DNA of 64,000 nt from Chitinophagaceae bacterium (GCA_016787065.1 JAEUVD010000018.1:186001-250000), one strand, 5' to 3'. Shown: positions 17,629 through 28,297, counted from the first letter of the stretch. A program made the numbers and translations. Notes: a model not told the origin generated them from the sequence alone.

Positions 17629-18507
17629 TTAAGGTTTTAAGGCAGCTAATTGTTTTTTCAGATCTTCCAACTTATTGTTGGCCTCTGATAATTCGGCCTT
17701 TATTTTTTGTTGCTCCGTTGCATTATCATTTAAATCGCTTTCATTTTTCTGCAAGTCGTTTTTATATTCACCAGCACTCTCTAAAGCCTTTTCGTACTTT
17801 TTAGTAGCCTTTTTTGTAGCCTCTTCTTGTTTGCTAACTTCTTTTTTTAATGCTTCCATTTGATCGATGGTCGCTGTTTTTTGTTTTACCGCTTCCAAAG
17901 CAGTTTGTTGTGCTTCCATATCCGATTTCAATGCTTGAATTTCAATTTCGTTCGATGAAATTTTCGATTGAATTTTTCCTTTTTCCTTGTTCAAGGATTC
18001 TTCTTGTTTGGAAGCATTTTTCAGACGTTTCTCAATAGCACTAATAGCCTCGTTTTGAGCTACGATATCTTTATTTAATTGAAATGCATTTAAATCAACC
18101 ATAAACTTTGTCATGAAGGCTTTGGCATTATCCAGCGCCACAGAATCGCCTGCATTACGACTTAAGAAATTAGTGTATCCTAACGACATTAATAAATAGA
18201 AGTTGGTATTCGGTTTGCGATCATCAATTTTCACATAATAATCCATCGACTTGGCTGAAATTTCAGGGATGATAATTCCCTTATACATTTTATAACCATC
18301 TTTTGTTTTAGAGGGTTTAGAGAATTTCATATCCGACATTTTTTTGGCCCATGCACCATCTACCACGTCATAAGTCATGGTATAACTTGCCATTATGCAA
18401 GTTTGTGTGGTTGCGTTAATATCAGTTGTCGATTCTTTAATATCCTGTGCAAAAGCAGAGAAGGTTAATGTGAACAGAGAGGCTAAGGTTAGTAGTTGCT
18501 TTTTCAT
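17629..18507 (-). CDS. Exported coiled-coil protein, hypothetical
   Basis: 292 aa with signal peptide MKKQLLTLASLFTLTFSAFA. Residues about 30-125 form a globular N-terminal part containing TCIMASYTMTYDVVDGAWAKK. From about 145 to the end there is a long heptad-rich coiled coil (for example IEKRLKNASKQEESLNKEK and KKQLAALKP at the C-terminus) dominated by Lys, Glu and Gln. It probably sits in the periplasm or outer membrane as a structural protein. A well-formed terminator follows. Confidence 0.75.
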   Translation of the reverse strand: MKKQLLTLASLFTLTFSAFAQDIKESTTDINATTQTCIMASYTMTYDVVDGAWAKKMSDMKFSKPSKTKDGYKMYKGIIIPEISAKSMDYYVKIDDRKPNTNFYLLMSLGYTNFLSRNAGDSVALDNAKAFMTKFMVDLNAFQLNKDIVAQNEAISAIEKRLKNASKQEESLNKEKGKIQSKISSNEIEIQALKSDMEAQQTALEAVKQKTATIDQMEALKKEVSKQEEATKKATKKYEKALESAGEYKNDLQKNESDLNDNATEQQKIKAELSEANNKLEDLKKQLAALKP

Positions 18508-18626
18508 GTATGAGAAATTTCTTCAAAAATAGGGTGTCGAAATATCTTAAAATTTTTTTTCATTCGGTATATCGTTAATAAGTCATAAAAGAATTTAGCT
18601 TTGCTTCCGTTTAATATACGCTTTCC

Positions 18627-20126
18627 TTGAGTATCAAAAATTTAGCGAGTCAAACTTTGTGGTATGGCTTGAGTAACATTCTGGGTCGTTTTCTCAATTA
18701 CTTTCTGTCTATTTTGTTAGTGTATTATTATTCACCCAATGCAACGGCACCGGTTCAGCAAGTTTATGCCATCATACCGTTTTTAAATATTGTATTTACA
18801 CTAGGTTTGGAGACGTCCTATTTCCGATTTAGTAATCAGTTAGATGAAAACAAATTATATAAAGTACTGAGTACGTTTTTGCTGTTGAGCTCCCTTACGC
18901 TTATTGGTATATTGTATTTTTTCGACTTCTATTTCATTCCATGGATGGAAATGGAACGTAACCCTACGTTTTATTACCTCATCTTAGCTATAGTTTTTGT
19001 TGATACGCTGTGTGCTTTGCCTTTTGTTCGGTTACGACAAGAAGGAAGGCCGAAACGCTTTGCCATTATCAAGTTTTTGAGCATCGTGTGCAATGTGTTT
19101 TTTGTGGTCCTGTATTTAATTATTTTTCCACGAATGATAGCGAAGGGCATTTCTATTCCGATCTGGATTTACAACCCAAGCTTTGGCATTGGCTATTATA
19201 TTGTTGCCAATTTAATTTCATCCTTTTTGTCGTGGGTTCTCCTTTATCCCGAATGGAAGCAATTTCGTTTTCAATTCGATTTTACTTTGTTGAAGCAAAT
19301 CATGACCTATTCCTTTCCCATATTAATTGTTGGTTTTGGTGGTATGATAAATGATTTTCTAAGTAGAATTGTTTACTATAAGGTATTGCCCGATTCGGTT
19401 GATCAACTCGACCATGAATTTGGTGTTTTTGCGGCTAATTATAAACTGGCTGTGTTAGCTACCATTTTTATTCAGGTTTTTAAAATGGGTGCTGAACCAT
19501 TCTTCTTTAAACAAGCCAAAGCGGCTAACGCCCAAGAAACTTACGCTCGCGTAATGAAAATTTTCGTGGTAATCTGCTGTTTAATCTTTTTAGGCATTGC
19601 CATGAATCTCGACATATTAATTTTACTTATTTCCAGTGGACATCAAGCGTATGCAGAAGGGAAAAACATCATTCCAATTCTTACCCTAGCCAATATCTTT
19701 TTAGGTATTTATTACAACCTTGCGGTTTGGTATAAATTAAAAGATCAAACAATGAAGGGAGCTATAATAACCTTCGCCGGTGTTTTAATAACCATTGTGT
19801 TGAATGTAATTTTGATTCCGAAATTTCATTATGTAGGAGCATCTTGGGCTACGTTTAGTTGTTATGCCTTCATGATGGTTGTTTCGTATTTCTGGGGACA
19901 AAAACATTATTTCATTCCGTATGATGTGAAACGATGTGTATTTTATTTAGGGTTAAGCATCGGGTTGTTTCTTCTGAGTTCTTCGATACAAGAGCACTTT
20001 AATTGGCATCATTGGCTATATAGTATAAGCTCCTTCATTATAAGTTTAGCTATTTTTCTATATGCCGTTATTCGATTTGACAAATCGGAAGTACGAGCTT
20101 TACCTGTTATTGGGAAATACATCTAG
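18627..20126 (+). CDS. Polysaccharide flippase (Wzx/MurJ-like, MATE superfamily)
   Basis: 499 aa with about 12-14 transmembrane helices. It begins with the characteristic SIKNLASQTLWYGLSNILGR followed by FLNYFLSILLVYYYSP, typical of oligosaccharide flippases in this phylum. It would move lipid-linked glycans across the inner membrane. The only start that gives this conserved N-terminus is TTG 18627, so it uses a non-ATG start. No other polysaccharide gene cluster surrounds it, although a GT39-like protein is nearby. Confidence 0.87.
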   Translation: MSIKNLASQTLWYGLSNILGRFLNYFLSILLVYYYSPNATAPVQQVYAIIPFLNIVFTLGLETSYFRFSNQLDENKLYKVLSTFLLLSSLTLIGILYFFDFYFIPWMEMERNPTFYYLILAIVFVDTLCALPFVRLRQEGRPKRFAIIKFLSIVCNVFFVVLYLIIFPRMIAKGISIPIWIYNPSFGIGYYIVANLISSFLSWVLLYPEWKQFRFQFDFTLLKQIMTYSFPILIVGFGGMINDFLSRIVYYKVLPDSVDQLDHEFGVFAANYKLAVLATIFIQVFKMGAEPFFFKQAKAANAQETYARVMKIFVVICCLIFLGIAMNLDILILLISSGHQAYAEGKNIIPILTLANIFLGIYYNLAVWYKLKDQTMKGAIITFAGVLITIVLNVILIPKFHYVGASWATFSCYAFMMVVSYFWGQKHYFIPYDVKRCVFYLGLSIGLFLLSSSIQEHFNWHHWLYSISSFIISLAIFLYAVIRFDKSEVRALPVIGKYI

Positions 20127-20194
20127 AAGGTTGTATGGAAGCTCCTCAACGTTCACGAATCTTGTTTGCAAACGAACAAAAACTTCATTCGGAA

Positions 20195-21523
20195 TTAAGC
20201 CATTTCCTTCTTCTGAATAAAGAATCCAAGCAGTAACATAGCCACAAACAGCAATAAACCAATACTCGCTGCTTTTGTATCATTCCAAATAACGCCACTT
20301 GCAACAAAGGTGTAGTACACCATATACAACACAACCAACCAAGGCGTAATGCTACTCAGTCGCGATGAAGTTCCTCCTGAAGCAAGGTATTTCTTTCGTA
20401 TCATGAACAGTGTACCCGCACTAGCTATCATTCCAACACTATCCAAAAACATAGTAAAACCCATAATGTTGTCTACTTCCTTCCCAACAAAAACAATCAT
20501 CATGGCGATGAAATAAAAGGTGAGAAGCCCTATGGTTCTTGCGCCGGTTTGTGAATGTTGTTTGGCAAATACCTTGGGTAGTAAACCGTCATTAGCCATG
20601 GCATGCATTACCAGTGGATTCGACATTAATAAAACATTGGTATAAGCCATTACACTCAACACTACTAACACATCAAACACTTGAGCACCGAACCTACCAA
20701 ACCAAACAGAAAAGAGCGTGGCGCCTATAGCTTTCGCGCCTTGTAATTGACTAAAACCAAGCGTATGAACATAAGCCAAGTTGAGTACCAGGTATAATAT
20801 TATAACTACTAGGATGCCCAATAAAATGCCGCGTCGCATAAATCGGGTCGAACGAATTTCATTTCCGAAATTGATCGTTTGCTGATAACCACCATACGTA
20901 AAACAAATAGGAATTAAGCAAGCCAAGAGCATTTTCGGATCATTTAACCACGACGCGCTAGTATGCGCTTCTGGTTGAATTGTAGTTTCAACTACTTCTC
21001 GATCTGATTTAAATAAGGTTGAAATTAAAACAAGCATTAAAGCCAGTTTAATAAGCAACAAAATATTAAGCAGACCACTACTTGTTTTTAATCCCTTTAA
21101 ATTAACCCATAAAAACAAGGTTAAACAGAAGCCACTAAACAACACAGGAAACCAAGATTGTTTCGATGAGATTCCAACTAAATCTTCACAGTATTCTGCA
21201 CCAATTAAACAAACTATACCAAGGGATGCCGCGTTACAAATAAAGATTAAAATGTTGACTGCAAATCCTACCGAAGGATGATACGCTTTCGAAAATATCT
21301 TATAGTAAGCACCACTTTCGGGTACTAAGGTTCCAAGTTCAGCATAAACTAAGGCACCCGCCAAAGCCATAAGTCCGCCCAAAATCCAGAGACCATAAAA
21401 AACCGCGGCATTGGGTGCTAAGGCCGCCACTTTAGCTGGAGTGCTAAAAATTCCAAGACCAATAACCAAGCTAATAACAAGAAAAACAAAGTCGAAAAAA
21501 CGAAGTTGATTTGAATTATTCAT
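20195..21523 (-). CDS. APC-family amino acid/polyamine permease
   Basis: 442 aa and 12 predicted helices. The first helix carries VFLVISLVIGLGIFSTPAKV, the broken substrate-binding helix with the family GIG/GxGIF motif. A second match is YAELGTLVPESGAYYKIFSKAY in the helix 2-3 region. These permeases take up or exchange amino acids in the inner membrane; specificity cannot be read. The start ATG lies in an ATTCATGAAT palindrome. Confidence 0.9.
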   Translation of the reverse strand: MNNSNQLRFFDFVFLVISLVIGLGIFSTPAKVAALAPNAAVFYGLWILGGLMALAGALVYAELGTLVPESGAYYKIFSKAYHPSVGFAVNILIFICNAASLGIVCLIGAEYCEDLVGISSKQSWFPVLFSGFCLTLFLWVNLKGLKTSSGLLNILLLIKLALMLVLISTLFKSDREVVETTIQPEAHTSASWLNDPKMLLACLIPICFTYGGYQQTINFGNEIRSTRFMRRGILLGILVVIILYLVLNLAYVHTLGFSQLQGAKAIGATLFSVWFGRFGAQVFDVLVVLSVMAYTNVLLMSNPLVMHAMANDGLLPKVFAKQHSQTGARTIGLLTFYFIAMMIVFVGKEVDNIMGFTMFLDSVGMIASAGTLFMIRKKYLASGGTSSRLSSITPWLVVLYMVYYTFVASGVIWNDTKAASIGLLLFVAMLLLGFFIQKKEMA

Positions 21524-21563
21524 GAATGGCCAACAAGGTACTATATTACTCGAATAAAAGAAA

Positions 21564-22835
21564 CTAGTTTAGGGGGAAGGAGTAGATTGCTATATAGTTT
21601 TTTTGATTGCGATAAAAGAAAGTTACTATAGTGGCTTGCTGATTTGTTACCAATGAATAGTCGTAATACGTGTTAGAAAACGGAATGGCCCATTCTGTTT
21701 CTTTTTGCAAGGTGGCGGCGTTATAGGCTACGAATTGACGTGATTGTTTACTCCCTAGTTGAACAGCGTAGAGGTGGTTACCATCATCACTAAAACTGAA
21801 GCCTCGCAAAAACATATCAACGCTGGGTGTGGGAAGTGTTGTTAGTTCAACCAGATTTTTATCAAAAAGAATGCGGCTATTATCGACGATTATTACACTA
21901 CCATCGGCCTTTGATCGAATGGTGTAATAGCCTAATCCTAATGAAAATGATGTTTGGGTGCTTAGTAAAACCGGACTCTCCGGGGTTGTAACCGAATAAC
22001 TTGCGAGCGAACTATAATTCTCGATATACATAACCTTTCCATCGCTGGAGAACGTAAAACATGGTCGGTCTATCACGCAGGTGAATTCATTTAATATCGT
22101 TTCGTTGTTAACATCATAACAAAGTATGTTATACGGGAAATAAGCTTCCGCGATATAGAGTATACCATTGAGATAAGCACAACGACCGTCTAAACTATCC
22201 GGTAAGGAACGATATTGTAGGATATCACCGGAAACGGCATCACTGATTTGTAATTCATTGCTACCGGGCATAACTTGAAAGATAACGGGTTTGTTTTGCC
22301 ATTCACCTACCGTAAGATTTATATAATTTAATTGGTTTGAAGTTGTAACGAGTTGAAATGAATTTTGTTGATAATCGTAAATGCCATATTGAAAGTAATT
22401 GTCGCTAAATACATAAAGCTGTTTGTGCTTGACGTCGTTAATCACACGGGCAATTTGCCCTTCCATGAGGTTCACACCACTTTCATAAGTAACTTCATTG
22501 CTTGCATATTGTTTTCCAAAATGGTCGATAGCAAAAACCCGGTAATAGGTAATTCCTTGCAGGCTGCTTGTAGAATCAGCATACTGAATTTGATTTTGAT
22601 TCACAAAGGTGGCTAAGGTTTCAACACCGGAACCGGCTTCTATTTGGTTGGGGATGGGTTGATTACTGCGACAAACCTTGTAATGATTAAATTTTGATAA
22701 ATCCACCCGATTCCAAGTTAAGGTAATAACACTTTTGTTATTGGATAATTCAAGCTGAAAAGATATGTTTTGTGTTCGTTTGCAAGAACTAGTAACAAGT
22801 AAGCAAAGCAAGATATTGAGCCAAGCAAAACTCAT
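21564..22835 (-). CDS. Lipoprotein with fibronectin III-like and beta-propeller regions
   Basis: From ATG 22835 the protein has 423 aa with a compact lipoprotein signal (MSFAWLNILLCLLVTSSCKR, lipidated Cys18). An FN3-like domain follows (about 25-120, with LSNNKSVITLTWNRVDLSKF and SLQGITYYRVFAIDHFG). The remainder (about 125-420) consists of repeated four-stranded units with FSSDGKVMYIEN and FSFSDDGNHLYAVQL, typical of a beta-propeller. ATG 22877 is an alternative start; AAGGAA about 8 nt before ATG 22835 favours the shorter form. Function unknown. Confidence 0.7.
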   Translation of the reverse strand: MSFAWLNILLCLLVTSSCKRTQNISFQLELSNNKSVITLTWNRVDLSKFNHYKVCRSNQPIPNQIEAGSGVETLATFVNQNQIQYADSTSSLQGITYYRVFAIDHFGKQYASNEVTYESGVNLMEGQIARVINDVKHKQLYVFSDNYFQYGIYDYQQNSFQLVTTSNQLNYINLTVGEWQNKPVIFQVMPGSNELQISDAVSGDILQYRSLPDSLDGRCAYLNGILYIAEAYFPYNILCYDVNNETILNEFTCVIDRPCFTFSSDGKVMYIENYSSLASYSVTTPESPVLLSTQTSFSLGLGYYTIRSKADGSVIIVDNSRILFDKNLVELTTLPTPSVDMFLRGFSFSDDGNHLYAVQLGSKQSRQFVAYNAATLQKETEWAIPFSNTYYDYSLVTNQQATIVTFFYRNQKNYIAIYSFPLN

Positions 22836-23176
22836 TGAATAGTTCCTTAAAAAAGTTTGAAATATCCATTTAACCATAGTAAGTAATTCTCTTTGTTTAA
22901 ATATAGATATAATTTTTTCCAAGAAGGTTTGTTTTGGGTTAAAATTCCCGATAATAATTTGAATTGCTCTACTATTAAAGGCTGCTTATTTGTATTTTGC
23001 TAAAGCTTATGCTTAGGGCTTCATTGTTTGAATTGAAGAATAAATGGATATAGCCGATGAAGCAGATAACGACTTAATACTAATTACACATCTGGGCAAT
23101 CTGCATATTCCGTTTTGCTCCGTAATTCTGATAAAAGGTTTATCTGTTGTTCTTCACTTTAATTCCATTCCATTAT
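22836..23176. other. Noncoding gap with a degenerate dispersed repeat
   Basis: No plausible gene. At 23056-23070 the 15 bases GATGAAGCAGATAAC are identical to those at 28294-28308, and weaker similarity (ATCTG-GCAATCTGCATATTCCG) continues to about 23115. This seems to be a third, decayed copy of the repeat found on both sides of the T9SS gene at 28670-30904. AT-rich sequence with no obvious terminator fills the rest. Confidence 0.5.
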
Positions 23177-25822
23177 TTATCGTACAATAAATCGTTGGGT
23201 TTCAAAATCAAGACGAAATAAATATACCCCTTTTGCCAAGTTGCTTACATCCAAAATTAGCTTATTACTCCGTGGCCATGCTTGTTTAAGAATTCTCATT
23301 CCTTTGTTGTCGAAAATTTCAAAAAATAAATTTGATAAATCGCTCCTTCTAGTTTCCACTGTGATTGTTTGTTCGGAAATGGTAGGGTAAATAATAAAAA
23401 ATTGATTTAAATCTTGACCAATACTATAACAATCGGAGGTATCGCGGCATGATTGGTTACTAAGTATTAATGCATACATTCCATCCAACTTGGCATTCAA
23501 TTCAGCACGATGCTCATTGTTCAAAATACTACCCGATGTACAATCCATCCATGAAATTTCAGGGCCGTTTTGTATTGCCTTTAAGGTGTTAGAAGTTACC
23601 AATACTTCAGCCGAAAGCGTATCCGAGATAAGGTGTAATGCAATTAGGCTATCACAACCATGGATATTTTTCTCGGTAAAAAGAAATACCGTATCAGTAG
23701 AAATCATTACCTCTTGGCCATTTGGTAAATGATAAGTCGCATCCTTACAAACAGTGTCGTAATTTATGGTATTTGAAATAGGCATTACATGAATAAAACT
23801 TGTTACGATACTATCACAACCCGTGTGACTAGTTAATTCAGAAACATAGGTGGTATCTCGCTGAATATTCATCATGAGTGAACTATCTGGAAATAAATAA
23901 GACGAGCCTGAACAAATGGAATCATAGGTTTGCTTTGCATACTTTGGTAGAACATGAATAAAAGTTGTTACGATACTATCACAACCCGTTTGGCTAGCTA
24001 TTTCAGAAATATGGGTTGTATCTTGTTGAATATTCAACACCAATGTACTGTCAGGAAATGTATATAACGAACCATAACAAATAGAATCATAAGCTTGGGT
24101 TGCATAATTGGAAAGAATGTGAACATGAGTTGTTACTATGCTATCACAACCTGATATACTCATTAGAGAGGACATATGTGTTGTATCCAATGGAATATTT
24201 AAAATTGTTATGCCATCTGGAAATGTATAGGAAGATCCTGAACAAATGGAATCATGAGTTTGTACAGAATAATAGGGAATTAAATGAATATGTGATGTTA
24301 CTAAACTATCACAACCGAGAAGATCTGTTAACCAGGATTGATGTATGGTATCTTGCACTATACTTGCTATCGTAACTCCATCCGGAAATGTATAAGGTGC
24401 TCCGTAACAAATAGTATCAAATACATCCGTTATATAAGTAGGATAAACATGAATAGTAGTTTTAATGCTACTATCACATCCATATTGGTTGGTAAATATG
24501 GAAACATGAAACGTATCCTGAATGATGTTAGGGAATACAGTTCCGTCGATAAAAGTATAACTTGAACTAGGGCAAACCGAAATCAACTCATTTAGGGTGG
24601 TAGAGGGTTTAATGTATATATAGTTCAAAATATAATTACATGGTGGATTCGAATAAGGAGTTTCCCTAGTGAAAGGATGTATAATATTGGTGCTAGTATA
24701 ACCGTCGAGAAATGTAAATGAACTACCGGAACAGATGGTATCTCTAAAAATAGGAGGTGTTTGAATCTCTAAATGGGTTTCAAGAATGGTATCGCAACTT
24801 GTCGTACTGTGTAAGGTGCTTACATGATTTGTAGTTAAAGTAGCATTGTTTATAGTATAACCATCTTTGAAGGTATAGGAAGCTCCTTTGCAAATGGTTA
24901 CGGAATCGTGTGCATTGATATCATACGTAACAATCAATTGCGTATGTACAATGCTGTCGCAAGCAGATGCATTTGGGAAGTAACTCGTATGATTTATAGC
25001 ATAGTGAGTATGAGGCGAACTACTTCCATCAGGAAATGTATAGGAGCCACCATAACAAATGGTATCATGAATAGTATATTCTATAACAGGTCGCATTTTA
25101 ATGTTTGAAATTACGATACTGTCGCATCCATCGTTTGTAGCTGTAAGTTTAGTATAAACGGAAGTATCGCCATGCAACTGTGTAAGCACAGAACCATCCG
25201 GCAACACATAATTAGATCCGCAATACACTGAATCATTCACCGTTTTGCAGTATTTCGGAAAAGAAGTAGCCTCATAAATAGTAAAATACAAATCGGTATT
25301 GCTTGTGTTTACTAGAATTCTCATATAGCCCTTTAATGATGATCCGTCAGGATATTCCTTCTTTAATAAATAAAAACAATTCGTGCAATTAAAAAAAGCA
25401 TTCCCTGAAAGTGTAGTATAATTTGCAATGGTTAAATTGGAATTATGGGAATAATAAGGTTCACTCATCGGATTCGAATTAGAAACCGGCGAGGCAAATG
25501 TTAAACTTAGTTCCATAACATTCCAAGCATAGAATTTCAAGTCATTTCGAATAGAGGATAACCCTATTCGATTTTCATTATACAAAGGATAACAATTACA
25601 GCTTGCTGTTACAATAAAATCAGTGGTTGTATCACAATAATCTATATTACATGCTTGTTGAAAATTATAACCACAGTTACCATTTTGAACATGATAAAAT
25701 AAATTCATTGGTTTTAGTGGTAAGGTATATGGAACGGCTTGCAGGGCAAAGGTTGAGAGCAAAAGAATCAAGACTGATTGCCACATGTTTATTTTCCTTT
25801 GTTTCAATTTTAATTCATTCAT
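23177..25822 (-). CDS. T9SS-secreted protein with ten Cys-pair (CDSI) repeats
   Basis: About 881 aa from ATG 25822. The signal peptide is MNELKLKQRKINMWQSVLIL followed by LLSTFALQA; ATG 25786 is an alternative start. After a Cys-rich N-terminal domain (about 30-190) come ten tandem units of 50-56 aa. Each has the form D(S/T)(I/V)C.G..YTFPDG near its start and GCDSIVT.H(I/V)H near its end, giving two Cys per unit. The last 80 aa are a type A T9SS sorting domain (IYPTISEQTITVET to LAKGVYLFRLDFETQRFIVR). It is therefore exported through the outer membrane and probably attached to the surface. Role unknown; adhesion is a guess. Confidence 0.87.
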   Translation of the reverse strand: MNELKLKQRKINMWQSVLILLLSTFALQAVPYTLPLKPMNLFYHVQNGNCGYNFQQACNIDYCDTTTDFIVTASCNCYPLYNENRIGLSSIRNDLKFYAWNVMELSLTFASPVSNSNPMSEPYYSHNSNLTIANYTTLSGNAFFNCTNCFYLLKKEYPDGSSLKGYMRILVNTSNTDLYFTIYEATSFPKYCKTVNDSVYCGSNYVLPDGSVLTQLHGDTSVYTKLTATNDGCDSIVISNIKMRPVIEYTIHDTICYGGSYTFPDGSSSPHTHYAINHTSYFPNASACDSIVHTQLIVTYDINAHDSVTICKGASYTFKDGYTINNATLTTNHVSTLHSTTSCDTILETHLEIQTPPIFRDTICSGSSFTFLDGYTSTNIIHPFTRETPYSNPPCNYILNYIYIKPSTTLNELISVCPSSSYTFIDGTVFPNIIQDTFHVSIFTNQYGCDSSIKTTIHVYPTYITDVFDTICYGAPYTFPDGVTIASIVQDTIHQSWLTDLLGCDSLVTSHIHLIPYYSVQTHDSICSGSSYTFPDGITILNIPLDTTHMSSLMSISGCDSIVTTHVHILSNYATQAYDSICYGSLYTFPDSTLVLNIQQDTTHISEIASQTGCDSIVTTFIHVLPKYAKQTYDSICSGSSYLFPDSSLMMNIQRDTTYVSELTSHTGCDSIVTSFIHVMPISNTINYDTVCKDATYHLPNGQEVMISTDTVFLFTEKNIHGCDSLIALHLISDTLSAEVLVTSNTLKAIQNGPEISWMDCTSGSILNNEHRAELNAKLDGMYALILSNQSCRDTSDCYSIGQDLNQFFIIYPTISEQTITVETRRSDLSNLFFEIFDNKGMRILKQAWPRSNKLILDVSNLAKGVYLFRLDFETQRFIVR

Positions 25823-26200
25823 TAACATTAAAACCAATCTATTTAGGCAGCTAAAAAAAATGTGTTTAGACGTTTTCATCATTAAAGATTCGAGGTTTAA
25901 ATATCTATACTATAAATAAATGTAATATTATTTTTTAAACTTTAAACGTAGCGTTACCGATCTAATTGTAGTTAAGTAGAATTAATGCCTTGGCTAATGA
26001 CCATTCTACCCATCATTAATTAAAAAAAGTGCTAGCGAATCACCTTGGCTTTTTGTATTAAAGGCTCCTAAAAACATGTAACAATTTGAATTCAATAGCT
26101 AGTAAGAATACACCTTAATGTACCACATAATTTTGACCGCCCTTATCATAGCTATTGACAATGCCATTTATTCAAGCAATCTTTGTTTAAAATAACAACC
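25823..26200. other. Noncoding gap between divergent surface-protein genes
   Basis: No gene was found. The right end holds the probable promoter of the gene at 26201. The rest is AT-rich sequence without clear hairpins or repeats. Confidence 0.5.
26155..26185 (+). promoter_or_regulatory. Probable promoter of the first fibre-like gene
   Basis: TTG (26155-26157) is followed after 20 nt by AATCTTTG (26178-26185), close to the Bacteroidota TTG-N19/20-TAnnTTTG arrangement. The short leader AAAATAACAACC before ATG 26201 closely resembles AAAATAATCACC before the paralogue at 31402. Confidence 0.45.
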
Positions 26201-28246
26201 ATGAAAAAATTTATTCTTGCACTAGGATGCCTTCTATTATTCTCCATTGTAACCATTACCTCAAGAGCACAATCGCCACAGGCTATACCTTATCAGGCCG
26301 TTGCACGTGATGCGAATGGACTAACCCTAGCGAACACCAATTTACAAGTTAGATTTACCTTCATTGATTCTACTATAAGTACCATCGACTATCAGGAAAC
26401 ACAGGCGGTAAACACCAATTCGTTCGGCCTATTTACGGCTAATATTGGTCAGGGCACGCCGGTAATAAATACGCTATCAGATATTGATTGGTCGATTAGT
26501 GGCAATGAATATTTGCAAGTTGAAATTGATTTTGGAGGAGGGTATGTAAATATGGGATCAACCCGCTTGTTAAGCGTACCGTTTGCCTTGCACGCCAAGA
26601 GTGCTAGCACATCGGCCGATAATCATTGGGGGGCCTCGGGTAATGATATTTATAAATCAAACATTGGGAACGTGGGTATAGGAACTGTCACACCCAATGG
26701 TGCGCTTCATGTTGCATCTGATATTTCCAACGATGAATTAGTAGTTGGAGAAAATGTTTTCAATCAAAATGATGCATCAGCACGAATTCAACTTGGAAGT
26801 ACAACAAATAGTGCATTAATGCGTATTGGTCAATCGAACAGTAATTTTTTATCGGTTGGTTGGGTACCCAATTTTCTGGATCCGAATTTATCTGTTGGAC
26901 AGCTTTCTACATTTAACCCCGCCAATGCCTTATTGTTGCAGCGGTTTGGCGGCAATCTAGGTATAGGTGGTGTGCTCACACCGCAACATCGAGTTAGTAT
27001 TGGCGATCCAAGTTTTGATGTACAAAATATTGGTTTACGTACCTATACCAATGATGCCAATGTTTGGAAGGGCGCCGGTGCTTTTGGCTATAGCTCGGGT
27101 AGTGTGATTATGGGTGAATTATATGGCGTGCCAACTATTGGCGGTCATAACGCGGATCTTTCGGGATGGAGCAATTTAGCGATCAACCCTGATGGCGGCA
27201 ATGTAGGTATTGGTACGAATAATCCGAATCATCGTCTTGAGGTACGTGGTAATGTTTGGATGGGAAATCAACAACCATCTAGTTTTACAGCTGTTAATGA
27301 TGCTATCTATTTAGGTTCTCCACGAAAATATTTATCGAATACCTTAGGTGCGAATATAGATGGCAGTGTAGATTGGATTAACTTGATGTCTCATCCTTTA
27401 TCTAAAGGAATTATGTTTGGCACTTCCGGCCCTAATGATACTGATCCGCATAGTGCACCAACCGCCAATATGGTGGTTCGCTCAACCGGTGAAATTGGAA
27501 TTGGTGTAGCTGCACCGGAAGCACAACTGCACATATATCGACCGGGTAATGCAACGAATGTAGTGATTGGAGGAAGTCCTTCTGGTAACGCACACACCGC
27601 TTTAGTGCTAGAAACGTCAGCCGATCAGTCTGGGTATTCATCCATACAATCAGTTTCTCAAGCAGGACAACAATGGGGTGATTTGGCGCTAAACAGCGCA
27701 GGTGGCAATGTTGGTGTTGGTACCACCACACCAACCGCGAAATTGCATGTGAATGGAAGTTTAAAAATTAACGATGGAACAGAAGCAGCCGGTCGTGTAT
27801 TAACCTCAGATGCTAGCGGAAATGCAACGTGGCAAACACCGAGTTCTGGTGGTGGTGTTTCCATGGGTTACTCATCCGGACCAGGCAACAACCCAAGTAC
27901 GGCAACATCTTTTATTGGTGTTACGGTTACTGTTGTTATTACTTCTTCATCACAAAAAATACATATCACAGCTTCAAAAGCGTTAGGTTCAAACGCTGCG
28001 GGCGGTGCAACCGGTCTGAACATCTATCCGGGCTATCAAATTTCTGGTGGTTTTTTAACTACTTTGGGTGGTGGTATTTTCGGACTAACTTGTGCACAAG
28101 GACAGCGACATACTTATACTGTAAATGGGGCAATAACCGGTCTCCCTCCAGGCACCTACCAATTTGGTATGGTAGGATCATCGGTTAATGCCGCCAATTG
28201 GAATAATAATGAATTTGGGTACGTGAGTTATATCTTATCTAATTAG
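26201..28246 (+). CDS. Fibre-like secreted protein, paralogue of 31402-33381
   Basis: 681 aa with signal peptide MKKFILALGCLLLFSIVTIT then SRAQ. The N-terminal domain begins SPQAIPYQAVARDANG and ends STRLLSVPFALHAKSA, a domain common in Bacteroidota fibre proteins. The centre has four or more trimeric-fibre motifs of the form G(N/G)VGIGT..P...LHV (about residues 165, 340, 430 and 510), as in phage tail-fibre shafts. The C-terminal 130 aa replace the usual S74 endosialidase chaperone with a beta-rich domain ending GLPPGTYQFGMVGSSVNAAN and WNNNEFGYVSYILSN. There is no T9SS sorting domain. Start ATG 26201 was chosen because it gives the signal peptide. Confidence 0.8.
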   Translation: MKKFILALGCLLLFSIVTITSRAQSPQAIPYQAVARDANGLTLANTNLQVRFTFIDSTISTIDYQETQAVNTNSFGLFTANIGQGTPVINTLSDIDWSISGNEYLQVEIDFGGGYVNMGSTRLLSVPFALHAKSASTSADNHWGASGNDIYKSNIGNVGIGTVTPNGALHVASDISNDELVVGENVFNQNDASARIQLGSTTNSALMRIGQSNSNFLSVGWVPNFLDPNLSVGQLSTFNPANALLLQRFGGNLGIGGVLTPQHRVSIGDPSFDVQNIGLRTYTNDANVWKGAGAFGYSSGSVIMGELYGVPTIGGHNADLSGWSNLAINPDGGNVGIGTNNPNHRLEVRGNVWMGNQQPSSFTAVNDAIYLGSPRKYLSNTLGANIDGSVDWINLMSHPLSKGIMFGTSGPNDTDPHSAPTANMVVRSTGEIGIGVAAPEAQLHIYRPGNATNVVIGGSPSGNAHTALVLETSADQSGYSSIQSVSQAGQQWGDLALNSAGGNVGVGTTTPTAKLHVNGSLKINDGTEAAGRVLTSDASGNATWQTPSSGGGVSMGYSSGPGNNPSTATSFIGVTVTVVITSSSQKIHITASKALGSNAAGGATGLNIYPGYQISGGFLTTLGGGIFGLTCAQGQRHTYTVNGAITGLPPGTYQFGMVGSSVNAANWNNNEFGYVSYILSN

Positions 28247-28297
28247 AAAGCTAACTCATTGTTGTGTGAACCGCAGATGGCATAGCTGCGGCAGATG

